Positions 49,101 through 58,900 of a stretch of DNA of 64,000 bases are shown here, one piece after another. The position numbers and the translations under genes were made by a program. Below the pieces are notes generated by a model. That model had not been told where the DNA came from. It saw only the letters and a list, made by a program, of their open reading frames with translations, and ran no database searches. This stretch comes from Rhodoferax ferrireducens T118. Its GTDB lineage: Bacteria; Pseudomonadota; Gammaproteobacteria; Burkholderiales; Burkholderiaceae_C. Position 1 is the stretch's first letter, and every line of letters starts with the position of its first letter. Location: positions 2,294,001 to 2,358,000 of the forward strand of contig NC_007908.1 of the NCBI RefSeq assembly GCF_000013605.1. Direction: 5' to 3'.

Positions 49101-51233
49101 CTTGCGCCGCCAGTTGGGTTGCTCATCGGTGGTGCCGGGCATGTTGATTTGCTCCGCTACGCCGAGCGCGTCCTCGAGCTGGACGGTCATGAGCGCGCAC
49201 GGCGTCGCCGCCAGAAACGCGTGCACCGCTTGCACGGCGTGCGCCGACAGGTCCGGCCCGGCCAGCGCATCGGCCACTTCGGCCGCCGACAACAGGCCGG
49301 CGCGGTGCAGCGCTGACAGGAGCCGCACGCGCTCCTGGGCGCGGTCGAGCAATTGGTTCTCGAAGACCTGCAGGTCGGGGAACAGGCCGAGCTGCAGGCG
49401 CAGGCGCAAGTCCAGCCCCCACCACCAGCCGGCCAGTGTCGCCAGGTCGTGCGTGCTGACGGCCACCAGCGCATTCGCCGGGTAGTCGGTCGCCGGTTTG
49501 AATTCGCCATTGTCCTGGCGTTCGAAGTACAGCAGGCGATAGGACAGCACGTCAAAACGCGCCAGCGCCGAACGCACCTCGCCGGCCACGGTGCCCAGGT
49601 CTTCACCGATCACCATGCAGCGGTTACGCTGGCTCTCCAATGCCACGATGGCCAGCATCTCGTCCAGCGCGTAATGCACGTAAGTGCCTTCGCGCGCGGT
49701 CTGCCCAGGGGGTAGCCAGAACAGGCGCATCAAGCCCATCACATGGTCAATGCGCAGCGCGCCCGCACCGCGCATATTGGCGCGCAAGGTGTCGATGAAG
49801 TACCGATACTGGCTGGCGCGCAGGCGGTCCGGCCGCAGCGGCGGCAAGCCCCAGCCCTGGCCATTCGGATTGAACTCATCGGGCGGGGCGCCGATGCTGG
49901 CATCCGCGGCAAAGCACGCGCGCTCGCACCAGACATCGGAGCCCGCTCGATCGACCGAGACGGCGAGGTCAACATACAGGCCCACACCCATTCCCAGCGC
50001 CTGGCAGTGGTCGCTCGCGCGTGCCAATTGGCTGGCCGCCAACCATTGCAGGTACAGGTGGTACCGCACACGCTCGGCGTGTTGCTCCGCGAAGGATTTC
50101 ACCTCAGGACTGTCGGGATCCTGGTACGCCAGCGGCCATCCCGGCCAACCGCCAATGGTGGCATCGTTGGCATGGAAATGCGCCTGCAGCGCTTCAAAGA
50201 GGGCATGGCGGTACAACGCTTCGCCGCCCTGCACCACGAACGCGAGAAAGGTGCGTCCGGCGTCGTCGCCCGCCTGCAGACCGTCGGGGGTCAGATGGTG
50301 TTCTCGGAAATGACTGAACAGCAATTCGAGCGCCTCGAATTTGACTGCGGCAACCCCAACATAGTCGACCAGTGGCGCCTCGCGCAAGCGCGCCAGCCGG
50401 CCCTGGAATTCGGCGGAATGGACAAGCCGTCCCAGCGCTTCACAGCTGGCGTAGTCATCGACCGCATCGACATCGATGTACAGCACGTTGAGCTGCAGGC
50501 GCGAGGAGGGGCTGTAAGGGCTGGCATGGGCCGGGTTATGCACGAACAGCGCGTGCAAGGGGCTGAGTCCAATGATGTCGGCACCGCGTTCGGCCATCTG
50601 TCCGACCAGCTGCGCCAGATCGCTGAAGTCGCCAATGCCCCAATTGCGCCGGGAGCGCAGCGCATACAGTTGTACGGTCGGTCCCCAGACTTTGCCGCCG
50701 TTTTGCAGCGCTGCCGGACGATAGCAACGCTCGGGCGCGCTGATCACCAGGGTCTCGCCGGCCAGGTCCGCCACGCTCAGGCGATGGTAGCCAGCGGCCA
50801 ATCGCAAGCTGAAAGACAGCTGGCGCTCGCACCAGGCGACACCGTCGAGTTCGGTGCGGGCGATCTCGGGCAGCGCATCGGCGGCGACCTCGCCCTGGTG
50901 CAAGGTACCGGTTTCGTCGCGCAGTTGCCAGCGGATGTGGGTCAGCGAGGCGGGCAGGCGCAGTGACACGTCCCACGCCGGCGCCGACGCCTGAATTGTC
51001 ACCACTGGCGGCAGGGCCTGGCGCCAGGCACAGCGCAGCACGGCATCGAGTGCGTCAGGCGTGTCCGATTCGTCAGCCAGTGTGACGCCGAAATCCGACA
51101 GCAGGGCCAGCAAGCTCGCGTGTGCTACCGGGTGGCGCGTGCCCCAGATGTCATCGTAGTCAGTGGCAATGCCAAAGTGTGCGCACAGTTGATTCAACGG
51201 CTGCGCGTTGTGCTCGGTCCACGGGCTAGACAA
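46122..51233 (-). CDS. malQ-treY: Bifunctional 4-alpha-glucanotransferase / maltooligosyl trehalose synthase fusion (MalQ-TreY)
   Basis: One chain of 1703 residues with two GH-clan enzymes. Residues about 1-735 are MalQ (GH77, amylomaltase): NWGIGDFSDLAQLVGQMAER, nucleophile Asp in GALRIDHVMGLMRLFWLPPG, acid/base Glu in VIGEDLGTVAGEV, and STHDLATLAGWWWG. From about 765 follows TreY (GH13), which isomerises the reducing-end alpha-1,4 bond of maltooligosaccharides to alpha-1,1: ATYRLQFHKDFTFMDAIRIL, DMVPNHMGVMGGDNAWWMDV, DGLRIDHPDGLYDPARYFQQ, STHDNKRSEDVRNRINVLSE. The start codon is TTG 51233, inside the last codons of treZ, with CAGGAGAG seven to ten bases upstream; no in-frame ATG fits better. 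TreZ completes trehalose release. Confidence 0.9.
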   Translation of the reverse strand: MSSPWTEHNAQPLNQLCAHFGIATDYDDIWGTRHPVAHASLLALLSDFGVTLADESDTPDALDAVLRCAWRQALPPVVTIQASAPAWDVSLRLPASLTHIRWQLRDETGTLHQGEVAADALPEIARTELDGVAWCERQLSFSLRLAAGYHRLSVADLAGETLVISAPERCYRPAALQNGGKVWGPTVQLYALRSRRNWGIGDFSDLAQLVGQMAERGADIIGLSPLHALFVHNPAHASPYSPSSRLQLNVLYIDVDAVDDYASCEALGRLVHSAEFQGRLARLREAPLVDYVGVAAVKFEALELLFSHFREHHLTPDGLQAGDDAGRTFLAFVVQGGEALYRHALFEALQAHFHANDATIGGWPGWPLAYQDPDSPEVKSFAEQHAERVRYHLYLQWLAASQLARASDHCQALGMGVGLYVDLAVSVDRAGSDVWCERACFAADASIGAPPDEFNPNGQGWGLPPLRPDRLRASQYRYFIDTLRANMRGAGALRIDHVMGLMRLFWLPPGQTAREGTYVHYALDEMLAIVALESQRNRCMVIGEDLGTVAGEVRSALARFDVLSYRLLYFERQDNGEFKPATDYPANALVAVSTHDLATLAGWWWGLDLRLRLQLGLFPDLQVFENQLLDRAQERVRLLSALHRAGLLSAAEVADALAGPDLSAHAVQAVHAFLAATPCALMTVQLEDALGVAEQINMPGTTDEQPNWRRKLPLDLAALATHEVMLSLGRTLSGLRPRWSGGASNRSRARATVPRATYRLQFHKDFTFMDAIRILPYLARLGVSHVYCSPIQRARAGSMHGYDVVDHSEVNPELGGREGFERFAAALLERGMGMLLDMVPNHMGVMGGDNAWWMDVLENGPASLYAQHFDIDWQPLNPELTGKVLLPVLSDHYGDVLMSGNIVLHFEDSTGSLALRYFDHCFPLAPESYPQVLMLAQARLGDVDLAASLASTATAFGHLPGRDASDPGARTERARDKELLKTRLARLAARQASVAQAIASAVAELNLAGARDALHALIEAQAYRLAYWRVAVDEINYRRFFDINELAALRMEREDVFEATQSFALDLAAAGLVDGLRIDHPDGLYDPARYFQQLQEGYARRAGLLLEGPDEQGRPARPLYVVAEKIAALHEEIPLDWHIHGMTGYRFANSVNGLLVDPSAAAKFALIWRNFTAISESFDELAYAGKRDIIRTSLASELNVLSTELLRIARADRRTRDYTLNALRRALTEVAACLPVYRTYFIDQASAQDQRYVDWAVRDAEHHSQDADLSIFGFVRQTLLGQALPDASDSLRQRVRRFANRFQQFSAPVAAKGVEDTAFYRYFPLCSLNEVGGDPSRFGVTVAAFHADNATRAEHWPHNMLATSTHDNKRSEDVRNRINVLSEMPARWRLALRRWRSQHRGLRHKLEAASAAVGAPSHADEYLLYQTLLGTLPVGDLNETTLAPYRERVVLYMQKAAREAKLHTRWTHPDENYEAALEGFVRALLGHIENNTFLTELQTLGVTLAWFGALNSLSTTLLKLSSPGVPDFYQGHETIGLTLVDPDNRRPVDYEALNQSLASLESLDPTQLPTLMTAPQDGRAKLWITWRLLALRRERPALFRDGDYTALKVSGAHAQHVVAFTRRHEGATLVVIAGRLFARLLGEAILPPLGESVWADTTVAINLPDGTRLTNALTDETLIVEHGHIKLGAAFARLPAAALLGPT

Positions 51234-53082
51234 GATGGCTCTCCTGTAGCGTTAGAACGACTGCGCCGGGCGCGAGCCGTAGCGCGGCACCCGCCTCGGG
51301 TTCAAGGCCGGTGCCATAGAGGAGTTCGCCCGGCGGGGCCATCACGCCGACGCGCGGCTGCGGGCCGAAATGCGCGAGCAGATGCAGGCACGCACCTTTC
51401 GCTGGAGTGCCCGCGTGGTCGAGCGGCCATTGAACCGACAGCGTCTCGCCCTCGCAGTGAAAGCGGCCAGCGCCTAGTTGGCCGGCCAGCAGTGGTATCA
51501 GTCGGCGTTGGCGCAGGTGCAGCAGGTGGCGTACCTCGTCCAGCCAGTCCTTGTGTGGCGCGGTGTCACGCTCTTCCCAGCGCAGCTTGGACGCCAGAAG
51601 GGTGGATTCCATGCTTGGGTCCGGAATGTTTGCCTGGTCAGCTTCACTGGCGAACCCGGCGAAGCGGCCGAACTCGGCACGCCGTCCGCGCGACACCGCA
51701 TCCGCCAACGCCGGACCGAAATCGCAGAAGTACAGAAAGGGCGTGGAGGCTGCGAATTCTTCACCCATGAACAGCATGGGTATGTGCGGTGACAGCAGCA
51801 CACAGGCGAGGGCGGCACGCACCAGCACCGGATCGCCCAATACATGGATGCGTTGGCCGAAGGCGCGGTTGCCGACCTGATCGTGCGACTGCAAAAAAGA
51901 GACGAAGGCCGCCAGTGGCAGCTGTGTGCTCGGCTCGCCGCGTCGCTCGCCATGACGAAACGGCGAGGACTGCCCCTGGAAGATGAAGCCCTGCGCCAGT
52001 GCCCGCCCGAGTTGGGCCACCGGTGCGTCGGCGTAGTCAGCGTAGTAGCCGTCAGTCTCGCCGGTGGTCAGCACATGGACGGCATGGTGCAGATCGTCGT
52101 TCCATTGCGCTGTTGCGGCGAGCGGATCACCGCTGGCGTCGCGCGATAGAAAAGATGCCTGGTTGGCGTCGTTCTCCAAAATTACATGAACCTGGCGCTC
52201 ACGACCGGGGCCGGCGCGCAGTGCTTCGCAGATCTCGCGCACGATATGGCGTTCGGAGTCATCACGTATGGCGTGAATGGCATCCAGACGCAAGCCGTCG
52301 AACTGGAATTCTTCCACCCAGTAAATTGCGTTGTGGATAAAAAAGTCGCGCACCGTGCGCGAATCGGCACCGTCGTAGTTGATGGCCGCGCCCCAGGGCG
52401 TCTGGTGCGCCGGGTTGAAAAAATGCGGGCAGTAGGCGTGCAGGTAGTTGCCCTCCGGCCCGAAGTGGTTGTACACGACATCAAGCAACACCATCAAACC
52501 GAGCTCGTGGGCGGTATCGATCAGGGCTTTGAGCTCGTCCGGGGTGCCATAGGAGGCATCGGGCGCGAAGGGGAGTACGCCGTCATAGCCCCAGTTGCGC
52601 CGACCGGGGAATTCAGCGAGCGGCATTAGTTCCACGGCGGTGATGCCGAGCGCGGCCAGCGCCGCCAGGCGGCTTTGTGCTGCGGCAAAGGTTCCCTCGG
52701 GCGTGAAGGCGCCAACATGCAATTCGTAAATCACGGCCTCTCGCCAGGGGCGGCCGCGCCAGGTGTCGTGCCGCCACAAATAGGCGTGCGGGTCAATCAC
52801 CTGGCTGGCGCCGTGCACATCGCCGGGGTTGTAGCGCGAGGCCGGGTCCGGCACGCGCAGGCCGTCGGGCAGGCGGTAGCGGTAGTGGTCGCCGGCCTGC
52901 GCGCCGGGCAGCGTCAGCTGATGCCACCCGTCGGCGCTATGCGCCATCGGGTGTGCGAGCGCGCCAGCGTCTGGCCCGTTCTCAAGCATGATTTTTCCAA
53001 CCCCCGGCGCCCACAGCGCAAAGTGCACGCCACCGCCCGGCAGCACACTGGCGCCAAAAGGCATGGTATGGGCGTGTTTCAT
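51226..53082 (-). CDS. treZ: Malto-oligosyltrehalose trehalohydrolase
   Basis: GH13 enzyme that cleaves trehalose from the end of maltooligosyltrehalose made by TreY. The product is 618 residues. An N-terminal CBM48-like domain (GASVLPGGGVHFALWAPGVG) precedes the barrel. Barrel motifs: LGITAVELMPLAEFPGRRNW, LLDVVYNHFGPEGNYLHAYC, nucleophile Asp in FDGLRLDAIHAIRDDSER, Glu in HVILENDANQASFL, and Asp in FLQSHDQVGNRAFGQRIH. Start: ATG 53082 (MKHAHTMPFG); in-frame GTG 53088 is possible, and the frame opens at 53097. The start lies just after the glgX stop and the 3' end overlaps malQ-treY by 8 bases, so the three are translationally coupled. Confidence 0.94.
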   Translation of the reverse strand: MKHAHTMPFGASVLPGGGVHFALWAPGVGKIMLENGPDAGALAHPMAHSADGWHQLTLPGAQAGDHYRYRLPDGLRVPDPASRYNPGDVHGASQVIDPHAYLWRHDTWRGRPWREAVIYELHVGAFTPEGTFAAAQSRLAALAALGITAVELMPLAEFPGRRNWGYDGVLPFAPDASYGTPDELKALIDTAHELGLMVLLDVVYNHFGPEGNYLHAYCPHFFNPAHQTPWGAAINYDGADSRTVRDFFIHNAIYWVEEFQFDGLRLDAIHAIRDDSERHIVREICEALRAGPGRERQVHVILENDANQASFLSRDASGDPLAATAQWNDDLHHAVHVLTTGETDGYYADYADAPVAQLGRALAQGFIFQGQSSPFRHGERRGEPSTQLPLAAFVSFLQSHDQVGNRAFGQRIHVLGDPVLVRAALACVLLSPHIPMLFMGEEFAASTPFLYFCDFGPALADAVSRGRRAEFGRFAGFASEADQANIPDPSMESTLLASKLRWEERDTAPHKDWLDEVRHLLHLRQRRLIPLLAGQLGAGRFHCEGETLSVQWPLDHAGTPAKGACLHLLAHFGPQPRVGVMAPPGELLYGTGLEPEAGAALRLAPGAVVLTLQESHLV

Positions 53083-53089
53083 GGTCACT

Positions 53090-55249
53090 TCATACAAGCG
53101 TCCTGGCGCGGGTCAGCAGTACCAGGGAGCGAGATTGCAGCGGATAACTCGCCTGCCCCCACGCTGGCGGCGAAGCGAGCGGCAGACCGTTGTCGGCCGG
53201 TGGAATGGTCTGGGTCGCGGTGTCAAGCAGCAGCAGCCATTCGCCCCCGCGCACCGGCGGCAGGGCAAAGGGTATCTCGGCATGGTGGCTGTTCAGGAGC
53301 AGCAGAAAGTCATCGTCGTGCAGTGTTTCGCCATGTGCGCCGCGCTCCGAAATGCCACTGCCCGACACCAGCATCGCCAGGCATCGTGCTTGGTTGTCGC
53401 TCCAATCCTGCCCCATCATCTCGCCGCCGTCGGGTTTCAGCCAGCACACATCCTTGTCCGTGTCGCCATCCTGCGGCTTACCTTCGAAGAAGTTGCGCCG
53501 ACGCAGAGACGGGTGCTCCCGGCGCAGTTTGATCAAGCGCTGCACAAAAGTATGCAAAGCATCGCGCTCCGGACTCGGGGTCCAGTCCAGCCAGGCCAGC
53601 TGGTTGTCCTGACAGTAGACGTTGTTGTTGCCCAGTTGCGTGTGGCCGCGTTCGTCACCAGCCAGCAGCATGGGCAAGCCTTGTGACAGCAGCAACGTGG
53701 CCAACAGGTTGCGCTTCTGCCGCTCCCGCAGCGCCCGAATAGCGGGGTTGTCACTCTCGCCCTCGGCGCCGCAGTTCCAGGATAGGTTGTGGCTGTTGCC
53801 GTCGCGGTTATCTTCGCCATTGGCCTCGTTGTGCTTGTCGTTGTAGGAGACCAGGTCGTGCAGCGTGAAGCCGTCGTGCGCCGTGACGAAGTTGATGCTG
53901 GCGTGGCTGCGTTTGCCCGACCAGCCGTAGAGGTCATGCGAGCCGGTGAGGCGCTGTGCAAGCTCACCGATCTGCCCGTCGTCACCTTTCCAGTAGGCGC
54001 GCATGCCGTTACGGTAGCGATCGTTCCACTCGGCCCAGCCGTGCGGGAAGTTGCCAACCCGATAACCACCGCTTCCCAAGTCCCAGGGCTCGGCGATCAG
54101 CTTGACGCGGTTGAGCGTCGGGTCCTGGCGGATGGCATCGAAAAAACCGCCCAGGTTCTCTACCTCACCGGCTTCGCGCGCCAGCGCAGAAGCAAGGTCG
54201 AAGCGAAAACCGTCGACATGCATTTCTTCAACCCAGTAGCGCAAAGAGTCCATCATCCACTGAAGCGTTCGCGGGTGCTCAATGTTGACGGTGTTGCCAC
54301 AACCGCTGAAGTCGTCGTAATACCGGTGGTTGCTGGCGTTGGCGATGTAGTAGGACGCGTTGTCGATGCCGCGCAGGGAGAGCGTGGGCCCAAGCTGATT
54401 GCCTTCGCAGGTGTGGTTGTAGACCACGTCAATGATCACCTCGATGCCGGCTGAGTGCAGCGTCTTCACCAAGGTCTTGAATTCCTTGACATTGCCCGAG
54501 GCGCTGTAGCGCCTCTCTGGGGCGAAGAAACCCAGGGTGTTGTAGCCCCAGTAGTTTGAAAGCCCCTTGATGGCCAGGTGGCGTTCACTGACGTAGCTAT
54601 GTACGGGCAGCAATTCAATCGTGGTGACCCCCAGGCGTTTCAGGTAGTCGACCACCGGGGCACAGCCGAGCCCCGCGTAGGTGCCGCGCAACTGCGCTGG
54701 CACCTCCGGATGGGTCATGGTGAAGCCGCGCACGTGCAACTCATAGATGACCATGTCCTGCCACGGTACCGTGGGCCGGCGGTCGTCGCCCCATGTGAAA
54801 GCGGGCTCGACCACGCGGCTCTTGGGCACCAGTGGTGCACTGTCGCGGCGGTCGAACGAGAGGTCCTCGCGTTTGCTGCCGATGGTGTAGCCATAGAGCG
54901 CATCGCCCCATCGCAATTGGCCGATGAGGTCTTTGGCATAGGGATCAACCAACAACTTGTTGGGGTTGAAGCGGTGGCCCTCTTCGGGTTTGTAGGGGCC
55001 GTGCACGCGGTAGCCGTAGGCCAGACCCGGGCGGGCCTCGGGCAGGTAGCAGTGCCAGATGTCGTCGGTGCGTTCGCGAATCTCGATGCGTTGACGTTCG
55101 TGACGACCGGTCTCGTTGAACAGACACAACTCTACTTTCTCGGCATGTTGCGAGAACAGCGCGAAATTGACGCCCTCACCGTCCCAGTGGGCGCCGCGCG
55201 GATAGGCGTGCCCAGGCCAAACTGCCGTGATTAACTCATTTGTTTTCAT
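53090..55249 (-). CDS. glgX: Glycogen debranching enzyme GlgX
   Basis: GH13 isoamylase-type enzyme that hydrolyses alpha-1,6 branches of glycogen, freeing linear maltooligosaccharides that TreY can use. The product is 719 residues. CBM48: VWPGHAYPRGAHWDGEGVNF at the start. Catalytic domain: VIYELHVRGFTMTHPEVPAQ, IDVVYNHTCEGNQLGPTLSL, nucleophile Asp in DGFRFDLASALAREAGEVEN, Glu in LIAEPWDLGSGGYRVGNFPH, Asp in VTAHDGFTLHDLVSYNDKHN. Start: ATG 55249 (MKTNELITAV) overlaps the stop of the upstream membrane protein gene by 14 bases; longer in-frame codons to 55366 do not match the family. It is followed directly by treZ. Confidence 0.94.
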   Translation of the reverse strand: MKTNELITAVWPGHAYPRGAHWDGEGVNFALFSQHAEKVELCLFNETGRHERQRIEIRERTDDIWHCYLPEARPGLAYGYRVHGPYKPEEGHRFNPNKLLVDPYAKDLIGQLRWGDALYGYTIGSKREDLSFDRRDSAPLVPKSRVVEPAFTWGDDRRPTVPWQDMVIYELHVRGFTMTHPEVPAQLRGTYAGLGCAPVVDYLKRLGVTTIELLPVHSYVSERHLAIKGLSNYWGYNTLGFFAPERRYSASGNVKEFKTLVKTLHSAGIEVIIDVVYNHTCEGNQLGPTLSLRGIDNASYYIANASNHRYYDDFSGCGNTVNIEHPRTLQWMMDSLRYWVEEMHVDGFRFDLASALAREAGEVENLGGFFDAIRQDPTLNRVKLIAEPWDLGSGGYRVGNFPHGWAEWNDRYRNGMRAYWKGDDGQIGELAQRLTGSHDLYGWSGKRSHASINFVTAHDGFTLHDLVSYNDKHNEANGEDNRDGNSHNLSWNCGAEGESDNPAIRALRERQKRNLLATLLLSQGLPMLLAGDERGHTQLGNNNVYCQDNQLAWLDWTPSPERDALHTFVQRLIKLRREHPSLRRRNFFEGKPQDGDTDKDVCWLKPDGGEMMGQDWSDNQARCLAMLVSGSGISERGAHGETLHDDDFLLLLNSHHAEIPFALPPVRGGEWLLLLDTATQTIPPADNGLPLASPPAWGQASYPLQSRSLVLLTRARTLV

Positions 55250-55928
55250 GGTCGAGGGTGTCCCTGGCCTTCTTGTCGCGCGGCCACCAGTGCTCAATGC
55301 GTTCGGCCGCCCAGTCCCTGCCACCCAGACCAAAGGCGAGTGCCAGCGCAAACACGATGCCGGCAAGAATTACCAGGAAGCTCTCTCGAATAATGTCGCC
55401 TCCGACCTTGATCTGCTCCAGTGCAATCAGGACGACGAAAGCCATGATGGCGTACTGCGCCAGCTTGCCCAGGAGGCTGGCATCGGGCAGCTTGAGGCTG
55501 CTGACGACAGTGTTTCCGACGAAACGCGCGAAGTAAGAACCGAATGCCAGCACCCCCAGCGCAACAAAGACATTCGGAATAAACCACACCACACGCGACA
55601 GCAGATCGGTGATGTAGGTCAGGCCGAGTCCGTTGAAGGCAATCAGCAGGGCGGCCAGGATGACCAGCCAGTACAGGAGCATGCCGAACAGGGAGGTCGT
55701 GTCGCCGGACATGCCGCCCTGGCGCAGGAAGTTGTCCAGGCCCGAGCGCTCGGTGAGGACGTTGAAATTAATCGCACGCAATGCCTTGGTCACCGCAATA
55801 CGTGCTACCTTGGCAAGCAGCCAGCCGCCCAGCACCACCACCACGGCGATCAGCAGGCGTGGAAGGAACGCACCAATCTGAAAAAGGATGGCCCGCAAGG
55901 GTTCGAGCTGAATGTCCAGTTTTTCCAT
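55236..55928 (-). CDS. MscS-related conserved TM-helix membrane protein inside the glucan operon
   Basis: A 230-residue protein with about five helices: FLPRLLIAVVVVLGGWLLAK, TTSLFGMLLYWLVILAALLI, FIPNVFVALGVLAFGSYFAR, LAQYAIMAFVVLIALEQIKV, SFLVILAGIVFALALAFGLG. It matches the conserved TM-helix repeat found N-terminal in some MscS-family channels (CmpX-like), but lacks the MscS beta-domain and ends after GLGGRDWAAERIEHWW. The GLGG at the end of the last helix recalls the pore-lining end of MscS TM3. GGAGTAGAG lies upstream of ATG 55928. It is wedged between treS-mak (40-base gap) and glgX (14-base overlap), so it is a true operon member. Confidence 0.82.
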   Translation of the reverse strand: MEKLDIQLEPLRAILFQIGAFLPRLLIAVVVVLGGWLLAKVARIAVTKALRAINFNVLTERSGLDNFLRQGGMSGDTTSLFGMLLYWLVILAALLIAFNGLGLTYITDLLSRVVWFIPNVFVALGVLAFGSYFARFVGNTVVSSLKLPDASLLGKLAQYAIMAFVVLIALEQIKVGGDIIRESFLVILAGIVFALALAFGLGGRDWAAERIEHWWPRDKKARDTLDHENK

Positions 55929-55968
55929 GATCTCTACTCCAGTTGGGGTTGCAGCTGCAAAGGCGACC

Positions 55969-58900
55969 TCAGCGTGTCAGGCCCGTATCAGGATCAATCA
56001 GGGCCAGGATACCTTGCAAAGGCACCTGGATCCAGTCGATGCGATTATTGAGCTCGTATCGGAGTTCGTAAAGTGCCTTTTCCAGTTCGAACAATGCGAG
56101 CAGGTCCAGGTCAACTGGCTGCGCCAATTCGACCGACATCATGACGTGCTCGTAGGCCGCCAGGAAAGCCTCGCGGGTGCTGCGCTCCCATTCGCGCACT
56201 GCGGGTTCCAGTTGGTCAATCTCGGCAGTATTTTGTGCCACGCGCCGCAGCGCTGACCAGTGTGCATAATTGAAAGACCGCAGCATGCCCGCCACGTCGC
56301 GCAAAGGTGAACTCTTGGTGCGGCGTTCTTCAAAGCTGCGGGCTGGCTCACCCTCGAAGTCGATAATCACGAAATCGTTGCCGGTTACGAGGACCTGGCC
56401 CAAATGGTAGTCGCCGTGGTAGCGTGTTTTGATGCTGACTTTCCCCTCGGTCTTGACGGCGGCGATGCGAGTCTGCAGGCGGTCCTGTTGCAACAGCAGG
56501 GCTTGGGCTACCTCTTGGGCGGCTGCGGGCAATTGCGCCTGGCGCTCGCGCAGCAGTGACAATGTGGCGGTGGCCTCTCTAGCCGCCCGGTCCTTGAACG
56601 CGATGACATCTCTCGACAAGAGAGGTTCGGGGTCGAAGGCTGGCTCTGCTGTGTGTTGCGTCAGTGCGAGGTGAAGCTCCGCAGTGCGCTGGCCAAGTGT
56701 GGCGGCAAAAGCCAGAAAGCCGCCATGTGTTTCGCCTGCGGTGGCATTGGCTTCGCCCGAGATGCGCAGCTCTTCCAGGAAGCGCTCGACGTAACGTGAT
56801 GTGTAGTCCCAGCCGTCCCCTTGGTTGGCCACGTAACCCTGGACCAGGGCCAGCGTCATGACGTTGCCATCGCTCATGAAGTATTCGAGTGCGCCCAGCA
56901 CCGGAACGCAGTTCGGGAAGTGTACGACTTCAGTCAGGAAGCGACCCATCTCCAGTTCGGGATTCAGGCCCTGGCGCAGACGACGGTAACCCTTGAGAAA
57001 AAGCGTGTCATCCAGTGTCACAACCGTGTTGCTGCTCGTCGTGCTCGGACGCGATACCGTTAGCGCGGCGATGTCTGAGGTAAAGTTTTTGAACACCGTC
57101 GTGGGTTTGAACTGCAGACGTCCGGCCGCAGTGGCAATTTCCATGTCGGCGCCGATCGCCTGGACCAAGGCGCGGCAGAAGGCCGGGTCGTAGAAAGCAT
57201 CGCCCATGATGCCAACGTTGGCCTGCTGGCGTACCTTGGCCAGCGCAGCGGGCGCGAGGTTGGCGATGCGCTCTTCGTCGCGCTCCTCCCACGCCAGTGC
57301 CAGCGGCATGAAATAGGTCGATTCCCCGACGGGTCCGTCCAGTTTCAGAATGGGCAGCATCCAGCTGAAGTTGCCGGCCTCCCACACTGCATGATCGACC
57401 AGCCGTGCGCGTTCAATGGGCGTGCCTTTGGAGGCGTACCAACGCTGGATCTCAATATGACGCGGCAGCGTGTCAGTTTCGAATTGCGTGCGCATGCGGT
57501 CGGCCATTCCGATTCGCCACGGCATCACGCGATCGCGAAAGAAGCTGGTCCAGCCATCAAACAGCACCAGCGTCGGGCGGTCTTGCAGTGCCACATGCTC
57601 CTGATGCCAGCTCGGAACTTCAGCGTCGGCGGCGAGCCGGAACCAGAAGAAACCGAATGACGGCAGCGTCAGCGGATAGGGCAGCTCGCCAATCGGCGGG
57701 AAGGAGGTGCGTCCCAGCATCTCGACCGGCACGCGGCCCTTGTAGACCGACAGCTCCAGCTCCACCGGCTGCGCCGCGCGTGACAGATTGAACACTGCCA
57801 GGATGGTGTCGTCCTCGTACGTGCTCAGGTACGCCAGGATCTTGCGGTTGCCAGGCTTGAGGAAGCTGCGTTTGCCGCGGCCGAAGGCCCGGCTGCTTTT
57901 GCGCACGGCGAGCATCCGTTTGGTCCAGTTGAGCAGCGAGCTGATGTCGCGCGCCTGGGCCTCGACGTTGAGGGCCTCGTAACCGTACATCGGATCCATG
58001 ATGGGTTGCAGGTACAGGCGTTGCGGGTCGGCACGGGAGAAACCGGCGTTGCGGTCGGGGCTCCACTGCATCGGTGTACGCACGCCGTTGCGGTCGCCGA
58101 CGAACATGTTGTCGCCCATGCCGATCTCGTCACCGTAGTAGATGATGGGCGAGCCGGGCATCGACAGCAGCATTGCGTTCATCAGCTTGATGCGATCCGC
58201 GTCGTTCTCCATCAGCGGGGCGAGGCGGCGGCGAATACCCAGGTTGATCCGGGCCCGCGGGTCAGTCGCATACATGCGGTACATGTAGTCCCGTTCCTTG
58301 CTGGTCACCATTTCCAGGGTCAGTTCATCGTGGTTGCGCAGAAAGATGGCCCACTGGCAGCCGTCGGGAATTTCCGGCGTTTGCTGCATGATTTCGATAA
58401 TCGGGTGACGGTCTTCCTGAGCGATGGCCATGTACATGCGCGGCATCAGCGGGAAGTGGTAGGCCATGTGGCACTCGTCGCCGTCGCCGAAGTATTCTCG
58501 AACGTCCTCGGGCCACATATTGGCTTCAGCCAGCAGGAAGCGGTTCTTGTATTGCGCGTCGATGGCCGCGCGCAGCTGTTTGATCACCGCGTGCGTCTCC
58601 GGCAGGTTCTCGTTGCTGGTGCCATCACGCTCGACGAGGTAGGGAATGGCGTCGAGGCGGAAACCGTCAACGCCCATGTCGAGCCAGAATCGCATGGTCT
58701 TGAAGATTGCTTCGAGCACTTTGGGATTGTCGAAATTCAGATCAGGCTGATGACTGAAGAAGCGGTGCCAGAAGAAGGCCTTGGCCACCGGGTCCCAGGT
58801 CCAGTTGGAGGTCTCGGTATCGGTGAAGATGATGCGCGTGTCTTTGTACAGCTGATCGCTATCGCTCCAGACATAGAACTCGCGCTCGGGCGAGCCCGGT

